Both the position numbers and the translations under genes were made by a program. From Microbacterium sp. SS28 (GTDB lineage Bacteria > Actinomycetota > Actinomycetes > Actinomycetales > Microbacteriaceae): 64,000 bases of DNA. The notes under the pieces were generated by a model. That model saw only the letters and a program-made list of their open reading frames with translations. It had not been told where the DNA came from and did not search any database. Below, one piece after another: positions 15,222 through 24,598 of this stretch; the stretch's first letter is position 1; each line of letters opens with the position of its first letter. Location of the stretch: the NCBI RefSeq assembly GCF_022761035.1, contig NZ_JAKWJP010000001.1:558001-622000 (forward strand), written 5' to 3'.

Positions 15222-17864
15222 ATGCCTGATACGAAACGGACGGCTAGCGGTGTGCTCGGCGGACTCGCCGGCCTCGTTGGTCTGAGCGCTGTCGCCGGGG
15301 TCCTGGTCGCTGCGACAGTCACTCCCGCCATCGCATTGTCCGGAGCCGCGGCATCCAGCGCGATCACGATGTTCGACAATCTGCCGAGCGTGCTCGAGAT
15401 CGACAAGCTCATGCTGCCGTCGACGCTGATCTACACCGACCCGAGCACGGGCCAGGAGACCGAGTGGACGCAGTTCTACGATCAGAACCGCTCCCCTGTC
15501 CAGTTCGAGGAGATCGCGCCCGTCATGTACGACGCGATCCTCTCGAGCGAGGATAAGAACTTCTACAAGCACGGCGGCATCGACCTCGTCGGCACCGCGA
15601 GTGCCGTCTATGACAACCTGCGTGGCACGGACAGCCGAGGCGGCTCGTCGATCAGCCAGCAGTACGTCAAGAACATCCTCGTACAGCGCTGCGAGTCCAA
15701 CGCCAAGGCGGTGACCGAGGAGAAGGACGGCGAGACGGTCGTCGTCACGACCCTCGAGCAGGCGCTCGCCAACTGCTACACCGAGGCGACGACGGCTTCG
15801 GGTGACGAGGGCATCCAGCGCAAGCTGCAGGAGATGCGCTACGCGATCGCGCTCGAGCAGAAGTACTCGAAGCAGGAGATCCTGCTCGGCTACCTCAACA
15901 TCGCGAGCTTCGGCGGCACGAACTACGGGGTCGACGCCGCTGCGCGCTACTACTTCGGTGTCGCCGCAAAGGATCTGTCTCTGGCACAATCGGCGGCTCT
16001 TGCCGGCATGGTGCAGAACCCGAACACGTACCGCATCGATATGAAGGGCGGCACGACGACCGACAAGGACGGCAACCCGCTCAATGGCGAGGCAGACGGC
16101 TATTCGCTGACGAAGGACCGTCAGGTCTACGTGCTCGACCGGCTTCTCGCTGACGGCAAGATCACGCAGGAGCAACACGACGCGGCCGTCGCGGAGCCGA
16201 TCACCCCGGTGATCACGAAGCCGACGCGCGGCTGCGAGTCGACCGGCGGCGGTGCTTACTTCTGCCAGTACGTCGTCTCGATCATCAAGACAGACCCCGC
16301 CTTCGGCGCGACGCTCGACGAGCGGATGAAGGCGCTCCGTCAGGGCGGTCTGAAGATCTACACGACGATGGACCCTCGTGTGCAACAGGCCAGCGAAGCG
16401 GCCATGACGCAGTACACTCCGACCTCGATCGAGGGCATGGATTTCGGCTCGACCTCGGTGAGCCTTGAGGCGTCGACGGGCCGCATTCTCGGGATCGCGC
16501 AGAACACGAGGTTCAGCGAAGATGCGAGCGCCGCCGGCGACCCCAACATCTCGTCACTCGTGTACGCCGGCGACAGCAAGAACGGCGGCTCGATCGGGTT
16601 CCCTGCCGGCTCGACCTTCAAGCTGTTCACGCTGATCGACTGGCTCGAGAAGGGCAAGTCGCTCAACGAGACGCTGAACGGCGTCAACCACGTCTTCAAG
16701 CGCATGACCAACTCGTGCTACGGCGACTGGGTCAACACGTCGAACACCAAGATCGGGAACTACAACAACGTCGGCGGCTATGTCGGCACGCCGATGCGCT
16801 TCACGCGCGACTCCCTCAACTCGGGCTTCCTCGCGATGGCAGAGAAGCTCGACCTCTGCGACATCGCGAAGGTCGTCGAGAAGATGGGCGTCACCACCTT
16901 CGACATTGCTACCGGCGACGCTGTCCCGATCCAGATGCAGTACGCACCCAACGTCATCGGGTCCAGCAACGTCTCGCCCCTCGCGATGGCATCGGCGTAC
17001 GCAACGGTCGCGAACAACGGCATCCGCTGCGAGCCGAAGGCGATTGACAAAGTTGTCGATCGCGACGGCCGCGAGTTCGCCCCGCAGAGGACGTGCACGC
17101 AGGTGCTCGATCCCGGGATCGCCGCCACGGCCGCCTATGCGCTGCAGGGCGTGATGGCGTCGGGCGGCACGGGCGCGCAGGGCAATCCCAACGACGGCAC
17201 GCCGATGATCGGCAAGACGGGCACTCACGAGCAGTGGCAGACCTGGCTGGTCGAGTCGAGTTCGAAGGTCACGACGGCAGTTTGGGTCGGGAACGCGGAA
17301 GGCGAAGTGCCGCTGGCCAAGCAGTGGTACAAGGGCTTGACTCTCAACAATCTGCGCTATCCGATCAACAAGTCGATCATGAGCACTGTCAACGATCTGT
17401 ACGGTGGCGACCGGTTTCCCGATGCCAAGCAGGAGCTGCTCCGTCAGGTGCTGACGGATCTGCCGAGCGTCGTCGGGCTTCCGGTCGATGAGGCTCAACG
17501 CCAGCTCGAGGCGGCCGGGTTCCAAGTCTCCGTCGGCGACGCTGTGGACTCTACTGAGGCTGCAGGCCTCGTCGCTTCCCAGAATCCGGGTGCTGGAAAA
17601 GTCGCGGGCGGCGCGGTGGTGACGATCAACCCCAGCAACGGGAACGGCGTGACCGTGCCCGCGGATGTCGCGGGGCGGTCTGTCAGCGAGGCGATCAGCT
17701 ATCTGCGCTCCGCCGGCTTCGGCAACGTCCAACCCGGCAGCTGCACGCTGGAGGCTGGCGTCAAGGGCAACGGCCAGGCGACCGGCACCAACCCGCCGGG
17801 CGGCACGGTCGTCAACCGCAACGCGACGATCCTCGTCGACTACAAGAGCGAGCACTGCAACTAG
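15222..17864 (+). CDS. Class A penicillin-binding protein with two PASTA domains
   Basis: Bifunctional peptidoglycan synthase of 880 residues, anchored by an N-terminal membrane helix (about residues 10-40). The glycosyltransferase (GT51) domain shows AILSSEDKNFYKHGGIDLVG with catalytic Glu110 and RGGSSISQQYVKN. The transpeptidase domain has STFK (Ser464, Lys467), SLN (531-533) and KTGT (from 665). Two PASTA modules follow (LPSVVGLPVDEAQRQLEAAG from about 737 and VTVPADVAGRSVSEAISYL from about 807), as in actinobacterial PonA proteins where they may sense or bind wall fragments. Several cysteines in the extracellular part (for example CESTGGGAYFC and the last residues EHCN) may form disulphides. 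The stop overlaps the next start by one base. Confidence 0.94.
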   Translation: MPDTKRTASGVLGGLAGLVGLSAVAGVLVAATVTPAIALSGAAASSAITMFDNLPSVLEIDKLMLPSTLIYTDPSTGQETEWTQFYDQNRSPVQFEEIAPVMYDAILSSEDKNFYKHGGIDLVGTASAVYDNLRGTDSRGGSSISQQYVKNILVQRCESNAKAVTEEKDGETVVVTTLEQALANCYTEATTASGDEGIQRKLQEMRYAIALEQKYSKQEILLGYLNIASFGGTNYGVDAAARYYFGVAAKDLSLAQSAALAGMVQNPNTYRIDMKGGTTTDKDGNPLNGEADGYSLTKDRQVYVLDRLLADGKITQEQHDAAVAEPITPVITKPTRGCESTGGGAYFCQYVVSIIKTDPAFGATLDERMKALRQGGLKIYTTMDPRVQQASEAAMTQYTPTSIEGMDFGSTSVSLEASTGRILGIAQNTRFSEDASAAGDPNISSLVYAGDSKNGGSIGFPAGSTFKLFTLIDWLEKGKSLNETLNGVNHVFKRMTNSCYGDWVNTSNTKIGNYNNVGGYVGTPMRFTRDSLNSGFLAMAEKLDLCDIAKVVEKMGVTTFDIATGDAVPIQMQYAPNVIGSSNVSPLAMASAYATVANNGIRCEPKAIDKVVDRDGREFAPQRTCTQVLDPGIAATAAYALQGVMASGGTGAQGNPNDGTPMIGKTGTHEQWQTWLVESSSKVTTAVWVGNAEGEVPLAKQWYKGLTLNNLRYPINKSIMSTVNDLYGGDRFPDAKQELLRQVLTDLPSVVGLPVDEAQRQLEAAGFQVSVGDAVDSTEAAGLVASQNPGAGKVAGGAVVTINPSNGNGVTVPADVAGRSVSEAISYLRSAGFGNVQPGSCTLEAGVKGNGQATGTNPPGGTVVNRNATILVDYKSEHCN

Positions 17865-18796
17865 TGGCGGCCTCCACCGCACGCACCGCCCTCACCGCGC
17901 TCGGCGCCGTGGGGGCGGTGGCCGCCGGGTCGGCGATCTGGGGCATCGGCATCGAGCGCTACCTCTTCACACTGCGCCGGCACACGCTGCGGGTCCTCCC
18001 CGAGGATGCCGCGCCCGTCAAGGTGCTGCACCTCTCGGACGCGCACATGGCGCCGTGGCAGCGCCGCAAGCAGGAGTGGATCGCGGCGCTCGCAGCGCTC
18101 GAGCCCGATCTCGTCGTCAACACGGGAGACAACCTCGGTCATGAGCAGGGACTGCGCGGCCTTCGACGCGCGTTCGACCCGCTGCGCGGCATCCCGGGCG
18201 TCTTCGTCCACGGATCCAACGACCACGCCGCTCCGTCGCCGCGCAACCCGCTCAAGTACTTCACGGGCCCGTCGAAGATCAAGGTCACGGCCGAGCCGCT
18301 CGACACGCAGGCGCTCGACGGGTATCTGACCGAGGACCTCGGCTGGACGCCGCTCAACAACGCCGTCGCCGCCCTCCAGGTCGCGGGGCTGCGCATCGAC
18401 GCCTTCGGCGTGAGCGACGCGCACCGCCACTGGGACCGCCTCGACGCCCTGCCCGATCCTCTCGACGAGCTGCGCGACACGGGCGAGGCAGACCTCACGA
18501 TCGGCGTCACGCATGCCCCCTACCGGCGAGTGCTGGACGGCTTCACATCGCTCGGCGCCGACGTCATCTTCGGCGGTCACACGCACGGCGGGCAGGTGCG
18601 CGTGCCGGGCTTCGGGGCGCTCGTGGCCAACTGCGACATCCCGCTCCGTCAGGCACGCGGACTCAGCGAGTGGTCGCACGGGCTGCGGACGGTTCCGCTG
18701 AACGTCAGCGCGGGGCTCGGGCATTCGATCTACGCGCCCGTGCGGTTCGCGTGCCGGCCGGAGGCGTCGCTCATCACCCTCCTTCCCGAGGCCTGA
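17864..18796 (+). CDS. Membrane-anchored metallophosphoesterase
   Basis: Calcineurin-like phosphoesterase of 310 residues with one N-terminal hydrophobic segment (ALTALGAVGAVAAGSAIWGIG). All metal-binding motifs are present: LSDAHM, VVNTGDN, HGSNDH, GVTHAPYRR and FGGHTHGGQVRVPG. This is the YaeI/YkuE type, enzymes that act on phospholipid head groups or similar phosphodiesters in some species. The GTG start shares a base with the PBP stop (TAGTG), a conserved pairing in Actinobacteria suggesting a cell-envelope role; the actual substrate is unknown. Confidence 0.9.
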   Translation: MAASTARTALTALGAVGAVAAGSAIWGIGIERYLFTLRRHTLRVLPEDAAPVKVLHLSDAHMAPWQRRKQEWIAALAALEPDLVVNTGDNLGHEQGLRGLRRAFDPLRGIPGVFVHGSNDHAAPSPRNPLKYFTGPSKIKVTAEPLDTQALDGYLTEDLGWTPLNNAVAALQVAGLRIDAFGVSDAHRHWDRLDALPDPLDELRDTGEADLTIGVTHAPYRRVLDGFTSLGADVIFGGHTHGGQVRVPGFGALVANCDIPLRQARGLSEWSHGLRTVPLNVSAGLGHSIYAPVRFACRPEASLITLLPEA

Positions 18797-18853
18797 TCCG
18801 GTGCCTCGGTTCGGAGCACGGCTCCCGATCGGGTAGACTCAGAGGGTTGTCGA

Positions 18854-18927
<74 letters not shown>

Positions 18928-19000
18928 CAGCGAGGAGGCTCCACCGGTAGCGGTGGGGCCTTCTGCCGTATCAGGAACCGCCCCGGAGACAGGAGCACGC

Positions 19001-19774
19001 ATGCCGCACCCCCGCCTCGTCGCGTTCGACCTCGACGACACCCTCGCGCCTTCCAAGAGCGCCATCGACCCGCGCATCGGCGATCTGCTCGTCGATCTCG
19101 CCGAGCGCGTCGATGTCGCGATCATCTCGGGCGGTCAGCTCGCCCAGTTCACGGCGCAGGTCGTCGACAGGCTTCCGGATGCCTCGGACGCGGCCCTCTC
19201 GCGCCTGCACCTGCTGCCCACATGCGGCACGCAGTACTACCGCATCACTCCCGACGGCGTCACGACGGTCTACGCGCGGGCGCTTACGGAGGACCAGAAG
19301 GCGCGCGCTCTCGCGGCCGTCGAGGGCGAGGCCCGCCGCCTCGGCCTGTGGGAGAGCGAGACGTGGGGCGACATCCTCGAGGACCGCGGATCGCAGATCA
19401 CGTTCTCGGCCCTCGGCCAGCGCGCGCCCGTCGACGCGAAGTCGGCGTGGGACCCCACGGGTGAGAAGAAGAACGCGCTGCGCGCCGCCGTCGCCGACCT
19501 CCTCCCCGATCTCGAGGTGCGCTCGGGCGGGTCGACCTCGGTCGACATCACCGAGCGCGGCATCGACAAGGCCTTCGGCATGCGGCAGCTCGCCGAGCAG
19601 ACCGGCATCCCGCTCGATGACATGCTCTTCGTCGGCGACCGGCTCGACCCGGACGGCAACGACTACCCCGTCCTCGCGATGGGCGTCGAGTGCCAGGCCG
19701 TCGACGGCTGGGAGGACACCGCCGAGTTCCTCGAGGGCCTCATCCCGACCCTTCCCGTCCCCGCTCAGGCGTGA
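19001..19774 (+). CDS. HAD-IIB family hydrolase (phosphomannomutase-like phosphatase)
   Basis: A 257-residue cytosolic HAD phosphatase of the sucrose-phosphatase/eukaryotic-type phosphomannomutase group. Motif I is AFDLDDTLAPSKSAID (nucleophile Asp10, acid Asp12), motif II ISGGQ, and motif III/IV GDRLDPDGNDYPVL. The segment GSTSVDITERGIDKAFGM is the substrate-loop pattern of PMM-type proteins. It could act as phosphomannomutase or as a sugar phosphatase. The ATG at 19001 has acaggag 7 bases upstream, so the longer open frame that passes through the tRNA is rejected. A strong hairpin ends the unit. Confidence 0.88.
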   Translation: MPHPRLVAFDLDDTLAPSKSAIDPRIGDLLVDLAERVDVAIISGGQLAQFTAQVVDRLPDASDAALSRLHLLPTCGTQYYRITPDGVTTVYARALTEDQKARALAAVEGEARRLGLWESETWGDILEDRGSQITFSALGQRAPVDAKSAWDPTGEKKNALRAAVADLLPDLEVRSGGSTSVDITERGIDKAFGMRQLAEQTGIPLDDMLFVGDRLDPDGNDYPVLAMGVECQAVDGWEDTAEFLEGLIPTLPVPAQA

Positions 19775-19779
19775 CGGAA

Positions 19780-19820
19780 GCACGACGGCCCCGCGGTTCT
19801 CCGCGGGGCCGTCGTCGTGC
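19780..19820 (+). terminator. Terminator after HAD hydrolase gene
   Basis: A GC-rich stem of at least 14 bp (CGACGGCCCCGCGG, then TTCT loop, then its complement) begins 6 bases after the stop codon. The outer GCACGAC/GTCGTGC parts can extend the stem past a small bulge. No T-run follows, as is frequent in high-GC Actinobacteria. Confidence 0.75.
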
Positions 19821-19995
19821 AGGGCGAGGGTCAGACCGTCCCGCGCATGCGGGGGCGGTGGCCCCGAACGCCGCCTGACGGGCACCTGTCGCGCCGCGCC
19901 GAGCGGGTGTAATCTCCATGCGAAACACGAACTCGATGATGGGGGTAATCACGGGGCATCGTCTTCGCGCCATTCGGTCGAGAGGAGAAATCACC

Positions 19996-20268
19996 ATGCC
20001 ACGGCGCGACGTCAGCAACATCATCCAGACGCAGGCACTCAAACGGGTTCAGAGCCTGAACCGCGACGACGTCCTCGCGTCTCTCAAAGAAGGCGGCATC
20101 ACGTCGCTCGACGATCTCGTCGACAACGTGCTGGACTTCTATCGTGAGTCGGAGGGGTTCTCGGGCAATCCCGTCGCCTACGACACATTCATCTACACGC
20201 AGTTCGTCTACAAGGCCGCGCTGCAACTCGACTTCGACAAGAGCATCATCCTGGCGCAGCCCGACTGA
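19996..20268 (+). CDS. Unrecognised small acidic protein (90 aa), first gene of a two-gene module
   Basis: I do not recognise this family. The 90-residue protein has no signal peptide or membrane helix. It begins with a basic stretch (MPRRDVSNIIQTQALKRVQ), continues with a predicted helix RDDVLASLKEGGITSLDDLV, and ends in an aromatic part with YDTFIYTQFVYKAAL and the tail DFDKSIILAQPD. It has no cysteine. The ATG at 19996 follows a strong ribosome site (agaggagaaa), so the upstream start at 19918 is unlikely. Only 6 bases separate its stop from the next gene. Base composition is slightly less GC-rich than its neighbours. It may be a peptide substrate, a partner or a regulator of the 512-residue protein; this is inference. 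Confidence 0.75.
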   Translation: MPRRDVSNIIQTQALKRVQSLNRDDVLASLKEGGITSLDDLVDNVLDFYRESEGFSGNPVAYDTFIYTQFVYKAALQLDFDKSIILAQPD

Positions 20269-20274
20269 CGCCCC

Positions 20275-21813
20275 GTGACAGCTCTCACAGAACAGGAGAT
20301 CGCCGACTCGGCATGGAGCTGGGTCGGCGATCGCCTTGCGCACTGGTCACCCTTTCACCTCGGTGACCAGTTCCACGTCTCGAAGGCGCAGCGCGTGCCG
20401 GAGCTCTCGATCGCCCTCCTCTCCCACCGCGAGAGCGGCCTGGGCGAGCATCCGATCTTTCCGCAGATCGTGGAGGCGCTCACCACGATCCGGGCCGACG
20501 CATCGCTCATGGACCGGCTGACGCGCTCCCCCCAGGAGTTCGCGATCTACCTCGACATCTATGCGCTGGGACGGATGCTGGGACCCGATGACCGCACCCT
20601 GCGGGCCGACCTGGAGCGCGCGCTGGCATGGGGCATCCCCGCGCAGTCGGAACGTCTTCCGCATCGCGAGATGGATGTGCGACTGTCGCTCGATTGGGCG
20701 GGCCTGGAGTGGAGCGAGGAGACCTGGGACCAGCTCATCGCGCGGTCGATCCTCGGCCGGCTGCCGGACATCGCTCACCTGGACGAACCCAACCTCTACG
20801 CCGTGACGCATGTCGTGCTCTTCGCGCACGCCTTCGGCCTGCCGGGCCCGTCGCCGTGGGGCATCGCACCGTCGCGACCGGTCGAGCGATTCCTGACCGG
20901 CGCCCTCGCGCGGACGATGCGGGAGCGCCACTGGGATCTGGTCGCCGAGTTCATCCTGTGCTGGGACCTGATCGGCCTGCCCTGGACACCGGCGTACGAG
21001 CTCGCCTGGCAGCATCTGCTCGAACAGCGCGACGACGCGGGGGCCTTTCCCGGTCCGCGAAGCGACACGCACGGCGTGCCGCCGCGCGAGGCCGACGACG
21101 AGGCGCTGTACGTCGCGCACCACTACCACACGACCCTCATGGTCGTCATGGTCTGCGCGCAGCGACGCAGGCGCCTGCTCGGGACCTCCCACACGCCGCC
21201 GCTCGCGTGGGAGCCCCGCGTCGTGCACGGCGACGGGACGTCGCTGCAGGCAGCGCTCGCCGCGGCAGACGCCGCCGGCAGCGCCACAGGAGAGCGCGAC
21301 CCCTGGGGCGATGTCACAGCCACGGCAGAGGCCGGACCTTCGACCCAGCCGAATCGGGGGGCCGATCCTCCCGACCCCGATCCGCTCGTGGACGAGACGC
21401 TGGTGCTCGCGATCGAGGCGCTCGCCGACCCCGACCGTCGCTTCGCGCCCGCCCTCGCACAGCGCCTCGAAGCGGGCGGCGCAGCGGCGCTGCGGGACGA
21501 GGCATGGGTTCGGGACGCAGTCGAGGCGATCGCAGGATGCGAGTACCGCGAGGGGCGCCTCGGCATGGCCGCCCGTCTCTGGCGAGTGTGGCTCGAGTTC
21601 GACCCCGAGCCCGAGGCCCTCGAGCGCGTCACCGGCCTGCTCCTGCTGGCCCAGCGCCCTGACGGCCGCTTCGGCCGCTTCGGGCCGGAACGTCGCGAAC
21701 TCGTCCGGCGCGGCATCCCGATCGATCCCGATCCGTTCGCGAGCCACTCCGCCGACGTGCTCCGCGCGCTGCGCGCGATCGCGCGCCGCGCGCAGCGCGT
21801 GAGCGGAGGCTAG
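20275..21813 (+). CDS. Large helical protein, possibly DUF6895-like, partner of the 90 aa protein
   Basis: A 512-residue soluble protein without signal peptide. Its N-terminal 270 residues look all-alpha, with repeated motifs such as [35 protein letters not shown] and [19 protein letters not shown]. The last recalls the DUF6895 family (Y-x-x-T-H-x-x-x-F-x-x-x-F-G), which is found beside natural-product or peptide-modification genes and may form an alpha/alpha barrel. A low-complexity linker (residues about 335-365) leads to a second helical region with [18 protein letters not shown], a repeat style seen in terpenoid-cyclase toroids. GTG start 6 bases after the upstream stop. Its stop shares the bases CTAG with the stop of the converging lldD gene. 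Function unknown. Confidence 0.7.
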   Translation: MTALTEQEIADSAWSWVGDRLAHWSPFHLGDQFHVSKAQRVPELSIALLSHRESGLGEHPIFPQIVEALTTIRADASLMDRLTRSPQEFAIYLDIYALGRMLGPDDRTLRADLERALAWGIPAQSERLPHREMDVRLSLDWAGLEWSEETWDQLIARSILGRLPDIAHLDEPNLYAVTHVVLFAHAFGLPGPSPWGIAPSRPVERFLTGALARTMRERHWDLVAEFILCWDLIGLPWTPAYELAWQHLLEQRDDAGAFPGPRSDTHGVPPREADDEALYVAHHYHTTLMVVMVCAQRRRRLLGTSHTPPLAWEPRVVHGDGTSLQAALAAADAAGSATGERDPWGDVTATAEAGPSTQPNRGADPPDPDPLVDETLVLAIEALADPDRRFAPALAQRLEAGGAAALRDEAWVRDAVEAIAGCEYREGRLGMAARLWRVWLEFDPEPEALERVTGLLLLAQRPDGRFGRFGPERRELVRRGIPIDPDPFASHSADVLRALRAIARRAQRVSGG

Positions 21814-23090
21814 GCCCGGGCGCGGGACGCGGCGGCCGCCGGCGCCTCGCTGAGCGCCGGTGAGACCGGCACGAGTCGCGTGAGCTGGGTCACGTGCCCC
21901 GGCTCGAGTTCCTCGAGCGATGCGACGCCGAGCAGCTGCATCGTGCGCTCGATCTCGCTGCGCAGGATCGCGATCGTGCGGTCGACGCCTTCGCGTCCGC
22001 CGGCCATGAGGCCGTAGAGGTAGGCGCGTCCGATCAGGGTGAATTTCGCGCCGAGCGCGATCGAGGCGACGATGTCGGCGCCGTTCATGATGCCCGTGTC
22101 GATCATGATCGTCGCGTCCTTGCCGACTTCGCGGACGACGTTCGGCAGCAGATGGAACGGGATCGGCGCGCGGTCGAGCTGACGGCCGCCGTGGTTGGAC
22201 AGGATGATGCCGTCGACTCCGAGGTCGATGAGCCGCTTCGAATCCTCGACGTTCTGGACGCCCTTGATGACGATCTTGCCCGGCCAGATCTCGCGGATGA
22301 CGGCGAGGTCCTCGTAGCTGATGGTCGGGTCCATCGCGGCGTTGAGCAGCTCACCGACCGTGCCGCCCGTCGTCGCGAGCGACGCGAACTCGAGCTTGGG
22401 CGTCGTGAGGAAGTCGTACCACCACCACGGCCGCGGGATCGCGTTGATGATCGTGCCGACCGTGAGCTGCGGCGGGATCGAGAAGCCGTTTCGCTTGTCG
22501 CGCAGACGGGCGCCCGCGACGGGCGTGTCGACGGTGAACATGAGGGTGTCGAAGCCGGCCTCGGCGGCGCGCTTGGCGAGCCCGTACGAAATCTCGCGAT
22601 CGCGCATGACGTACAGCTGGAACCAATTGCGGCCGTGCGGGTTGGCCGCCTTGACGTCCTCGATCGAGGTCGTGCCGAGCGTCGAGAGCGTGAACGGGAT
22701 GCCGGCGGCCGCCGCCGCGGACGCGCCCGCGATCTCGCCCTCGGTCTGCATGAGCCGCGTGAAGCCCGTCGGCGCGATGCCGAACGGCAGCGCCGAGAGG
22801 CCGCCGAGGATCGTCGTGGACATGTCTACGCGCTCGGCCGGTCGCAGGATCGACGGGTGGAACTCGACGTCCTCGAAGGCCTGGCGGGCACGGGTGAGCG
22901 ACAGCTCGCCCTCCGCGGCGCCGTCCGTGTAGTCGAACGCGGCCTTGGGCGTGCGGCGCTTGGCGATCGAGCGCAGGTCGCCGATCGTGAGGGCGCCCTG
23001 CAGGCGCCGCTTCTTGCCGTTGAGCTCGGGCTTCTTGAACTTCATGAGCTCGAAGAGCTCGGAGGGGACGGGCAGCTGCCGGGTCACCAT
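21810..23090 (-). CDS. lldD: FMN-dependent alpha-hydroxy-acid dehydrogenase (L-lactate dehydrogenase-like)
   Basis: Flavoenzyme of 426 residues that oxidises an L-2-hydroxy acid, most likely L-lactate to pyruvate, passing electrons to the respiratory chain. FMN and substrate motifs are clear: [16 protein letters not shown] near the start, [14 protein letters not shown], the segment [20 protein letters not shown] and the active-site [14 protein letters not shown] with the catalytic histidine and arginine. The ATG at 23090 is chosen at the family start; the longer open frame upstream overlaps the regulator gene. It lies 17 bases downstream of a FadR-type regulator on the same strand, which supports a lactate or related hydroxy-acid catabolic operon. 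The native substrate could also be mandelate-like or mycofactocin-linked. Confidence 0.88.
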   Translation of the reverse strand: MVTRQLPVPSELFELMKFKKPELNGKKRRLQGALTIGDLRSIAKRRTPKAAFDYTDGAAEGELSLTRARQAFEDVEFHPSILRPAERVDMSTTILGGLSALPFGIAPTGFTRLMQTEGEIAGASAAAAAGIPFTLSTLGTTSIEDVKAANPHGRNWFQLYVMRDREISYGLAKRAAEAGFDTLMFTVDTPVAGARLRDKRNGFSIPPQLTVGTIINAIPRPWWWYDFLTTPKLEFASLATTGGTVGELLNAAMDPTISYEDLAVIREIWPGKIVIKGVQNVEDSKRLIDLGVDGIILSNHGGRQLDRAPIPFHLLPNVVREVGKDATIMIDTGIMNGADIVASIALGAKFTLIGRAYLYGLMAGGREGVDRTIAILRSEIERTMQLLGVASLEELEPGHVTQLTRLVPVSPALSEAPAAAASRARA

Positions 23091-23107
23091 GGGAATGTAT
23101 CCTTCCG

Positions 23108-23827
23108 TCAATCGCGGGTCAGGCCCGCAGCGGCGTAGAAGCCGGCGATGTGGTCGTGGACGAGGGAACGGGCGAGGTCGACCTCGCCCGCGTCGATGGC
23201 CGTCATGAGGTGGTTGTGCTCGCTGCGCAGGCGCGCGACCGCAGCATCCCAATCCGGAATCGTGCGCGCGCCCTTCTGCACATACGATTCGATCGCCGTG
23301 CGCAGGCCCCCCATCGAGGCGGAGACGACGGCGTTCCCGGATGCCTCGGCGAGGGCCAGGTGGAACTGGGCGTCGAGCGCGATGAACTCCTCGGCGTTGA
23401 GTGACGTGTCGTCCATCGCGGTGAGCGTCGCACGCGCGTCGGCGAGGTCGTGCGCGGACTCTACGGCGAGCCGGGCCACGACCCACTCCTCGAGCAGGAG
23501 ACGCGTCGCGACGACGTCGGCGAGCGGGAAGCCCTGCGCCGCGACCTGGAGCCGCAGCAGCGCCGCGAGGCCGCCGCGCGGCGTGGAGACGATGATGGCG
23601 CCGGATGTCGGTCCCGAGCCCGTCCCCGTGCGGATGAGCCCCATGACTTCGAGCACGCGCAGCGCTTCGCGCACGCTGGAACGGCCGACGCCGAGGGTCG
23701 CGGCGAGCTCGCGCTCGGGGGGCAGCCGCTCGCCGGGGTTCAGCCGGCCTTCGAGCAGGTCGGATTCGATCTTCTCGAGCACGACCCGCCATGCTCGAGC
23801 CGGGGCGGGGGCGACGTCGTCGGCCAC
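23108..23827 (-). CDS. GntR/FadR (FCD-domain) transcriptional regulator
   Basis: A 239-residue repressor. The N-terminal winged helix-turn-helix ([20 protein letters not shown] then [16 protein letters not shown]) is followed by the FCD effector domain with a metal-site pattern D-x-x-x-H ([14 protein letters not shown]) and later histidines ([18 protein letters not shown]). The GTG at 23827 has gaggag upstream; an in-frame ATG at 23860 lies inside the operator and lacks a ribosome site. Two palindromes of FCD-type operator form lie directly upstream, so it probably represses its own operon and lldD until lactate or a related acid binds. Confidence 0.9.
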   Translation of the reverse strand: MADDVAPAPARAWRVVLEKIESDLLEGRLNPGERLPPERELAATLGVGRSSVREALRVLEVMGLIRTGTGSGPTSGAIIVSTPRGGLAALLRLQVAAQGFPLADVVATRLLLEEWVVARLAVESAHDLADARATLTAMDDTSLNAEEFIALDAQFHLALAEASGNAVVSASMGGLRTAIESYVQKGARTIPDWDAAVARLRSEHNHLMTAIDAGEVDLARSLVHDHIAGFYAAAGLTRD

Positions 23828-23843
23828 GGCAAACTCCTCAACG

Positions 23844-23860
23844 TTGTGGTCCGACCACAA
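23844..23860. promoter_or_regulatory. FadR-type operator 1
   Basis: Perfect palindrome TTGTGGTCCGACCACAA centred on 23852, containing the FCD-regulator core TGGTC-N-GACCA. It lies 17 bases before the regulator start codon, so a bound repressor would block transcription of the regulator and lldD. Confidence 0.8.
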
Positions 23861-23868
23861 TACACGCG

Positions 23869-23881
23869 GTGGTCAGACCAC
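23869..23881. promoter_or_regulatory. FadR-type operator 2
   Basis: Palindrome GTGGTCAGACCAC centred on 23875, with the same TGGTC-N-GACCA core as operator 1. The two centres are 23 bases apart, about two helical turns, which fits cooperative binding of two dimers on one face of the DNA. Confidence 0.8.
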
Positions 23882-23909
23882 GCAAACCGGAGGATTCCTC
23901 ACACTGCTC

Positions 23910-24557
23910 TCAGCCGAGCCGACCGCCCGACGCGCGCAGGTAGTCCTCCGCGCACAGCGACTCGTACGTGACGCGCGCGGTCGAAAGCTCATCGATCGCG
24001 ACCTGGTCGCCGTCGAAGACGAAGCGACCGCCGACGAGCCGCGCGTTGTAGATCGCCTTTCGGCCGCAGCGGCAGATGGTCTTGAGCTCCTCGAGCGAGT
24101 GCGCGAGCTCGAGGAGCCGCCGCGACCCGGGGAACGCCTGCGTCTGGAAGTCCGTCCGGATGCCGTAGGCGATCACCGGGATGCCCTCGAGCACGACGAT
24201 CCGAAGGAGATCGTCGACCTGGTCGCGCGTGAGGAACTGAGCCTCGTCGATGAGCAGGCACGCGATGTCGACGGGATGCTCGTTCGACTCGGGCACGAGG
24301 GACGCGTCGGCGTCGCGTCGCACGCGGGCGCGGTGCTCCGCGAAGAGCGCTCGCACGTCGTCGTCCGGTGCGATGAGGAAGTCGACGGGACGGCTGACTC
24401 CGAGCCTCGACGAGATCTCGTCGGCGCCCTTCGTGTCGATCGCGGGCTTGGCCAGCAGGACGTGCTGTCCGCGCTCCTCGTAGTTGTAGGCGGCCTGCAG
24501 CATCGCCGTCGACTTGCCGGAGTTCATCGCCCCGTAGCGGAAGTAGAGCTTGGCCAC
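23910..24557 (-). CDS. tdk: Thymidine kinase (type II)
   Basis: Salvage enzyme that phosphorylates thymidine with ATP. The 215-residue protein has the P-loop FRYGAMNSGKSTAMLQ at the N-terminus, the Walker B-type CLLIDEAQFLTRDQV with the catalytic glutamate, the segment VIAYGIRTDFQTQAFPGSRR and the lasso region with CRCGRKAIYNAR. The zinc-binding cysteines of bacterial type II enzymes are partly kept (ICRCG, SLCAEDYL). It ends upstream of the regulator's operators and is probably transcribed independently of them. Confidence 0.94.
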   Translation of the reverse strand: MAKLYFRYGAMNSGKSTAMLQAAYNYEERGQHVLLAKPAIDTKGADEISSRLGVSRPVDFLIAPDDDVRALFAEHRARVRRDADASLVPESNEHPVDIACLLIDEAQFLTRDQVDDLLRIVVLEGIPVIAYGIRTDFQTQAFPGSRRLLELAHSLEELKTICRCGRKAIYNARLVGGRFVFDGDQVAIDELSTARVTYESLCAEDYLRASGGRLG

Positions 24558-24598
24558 CCAGCGAGTTTAGCCAGGTCGCTCAGGGTCGTTCGGGCGAG

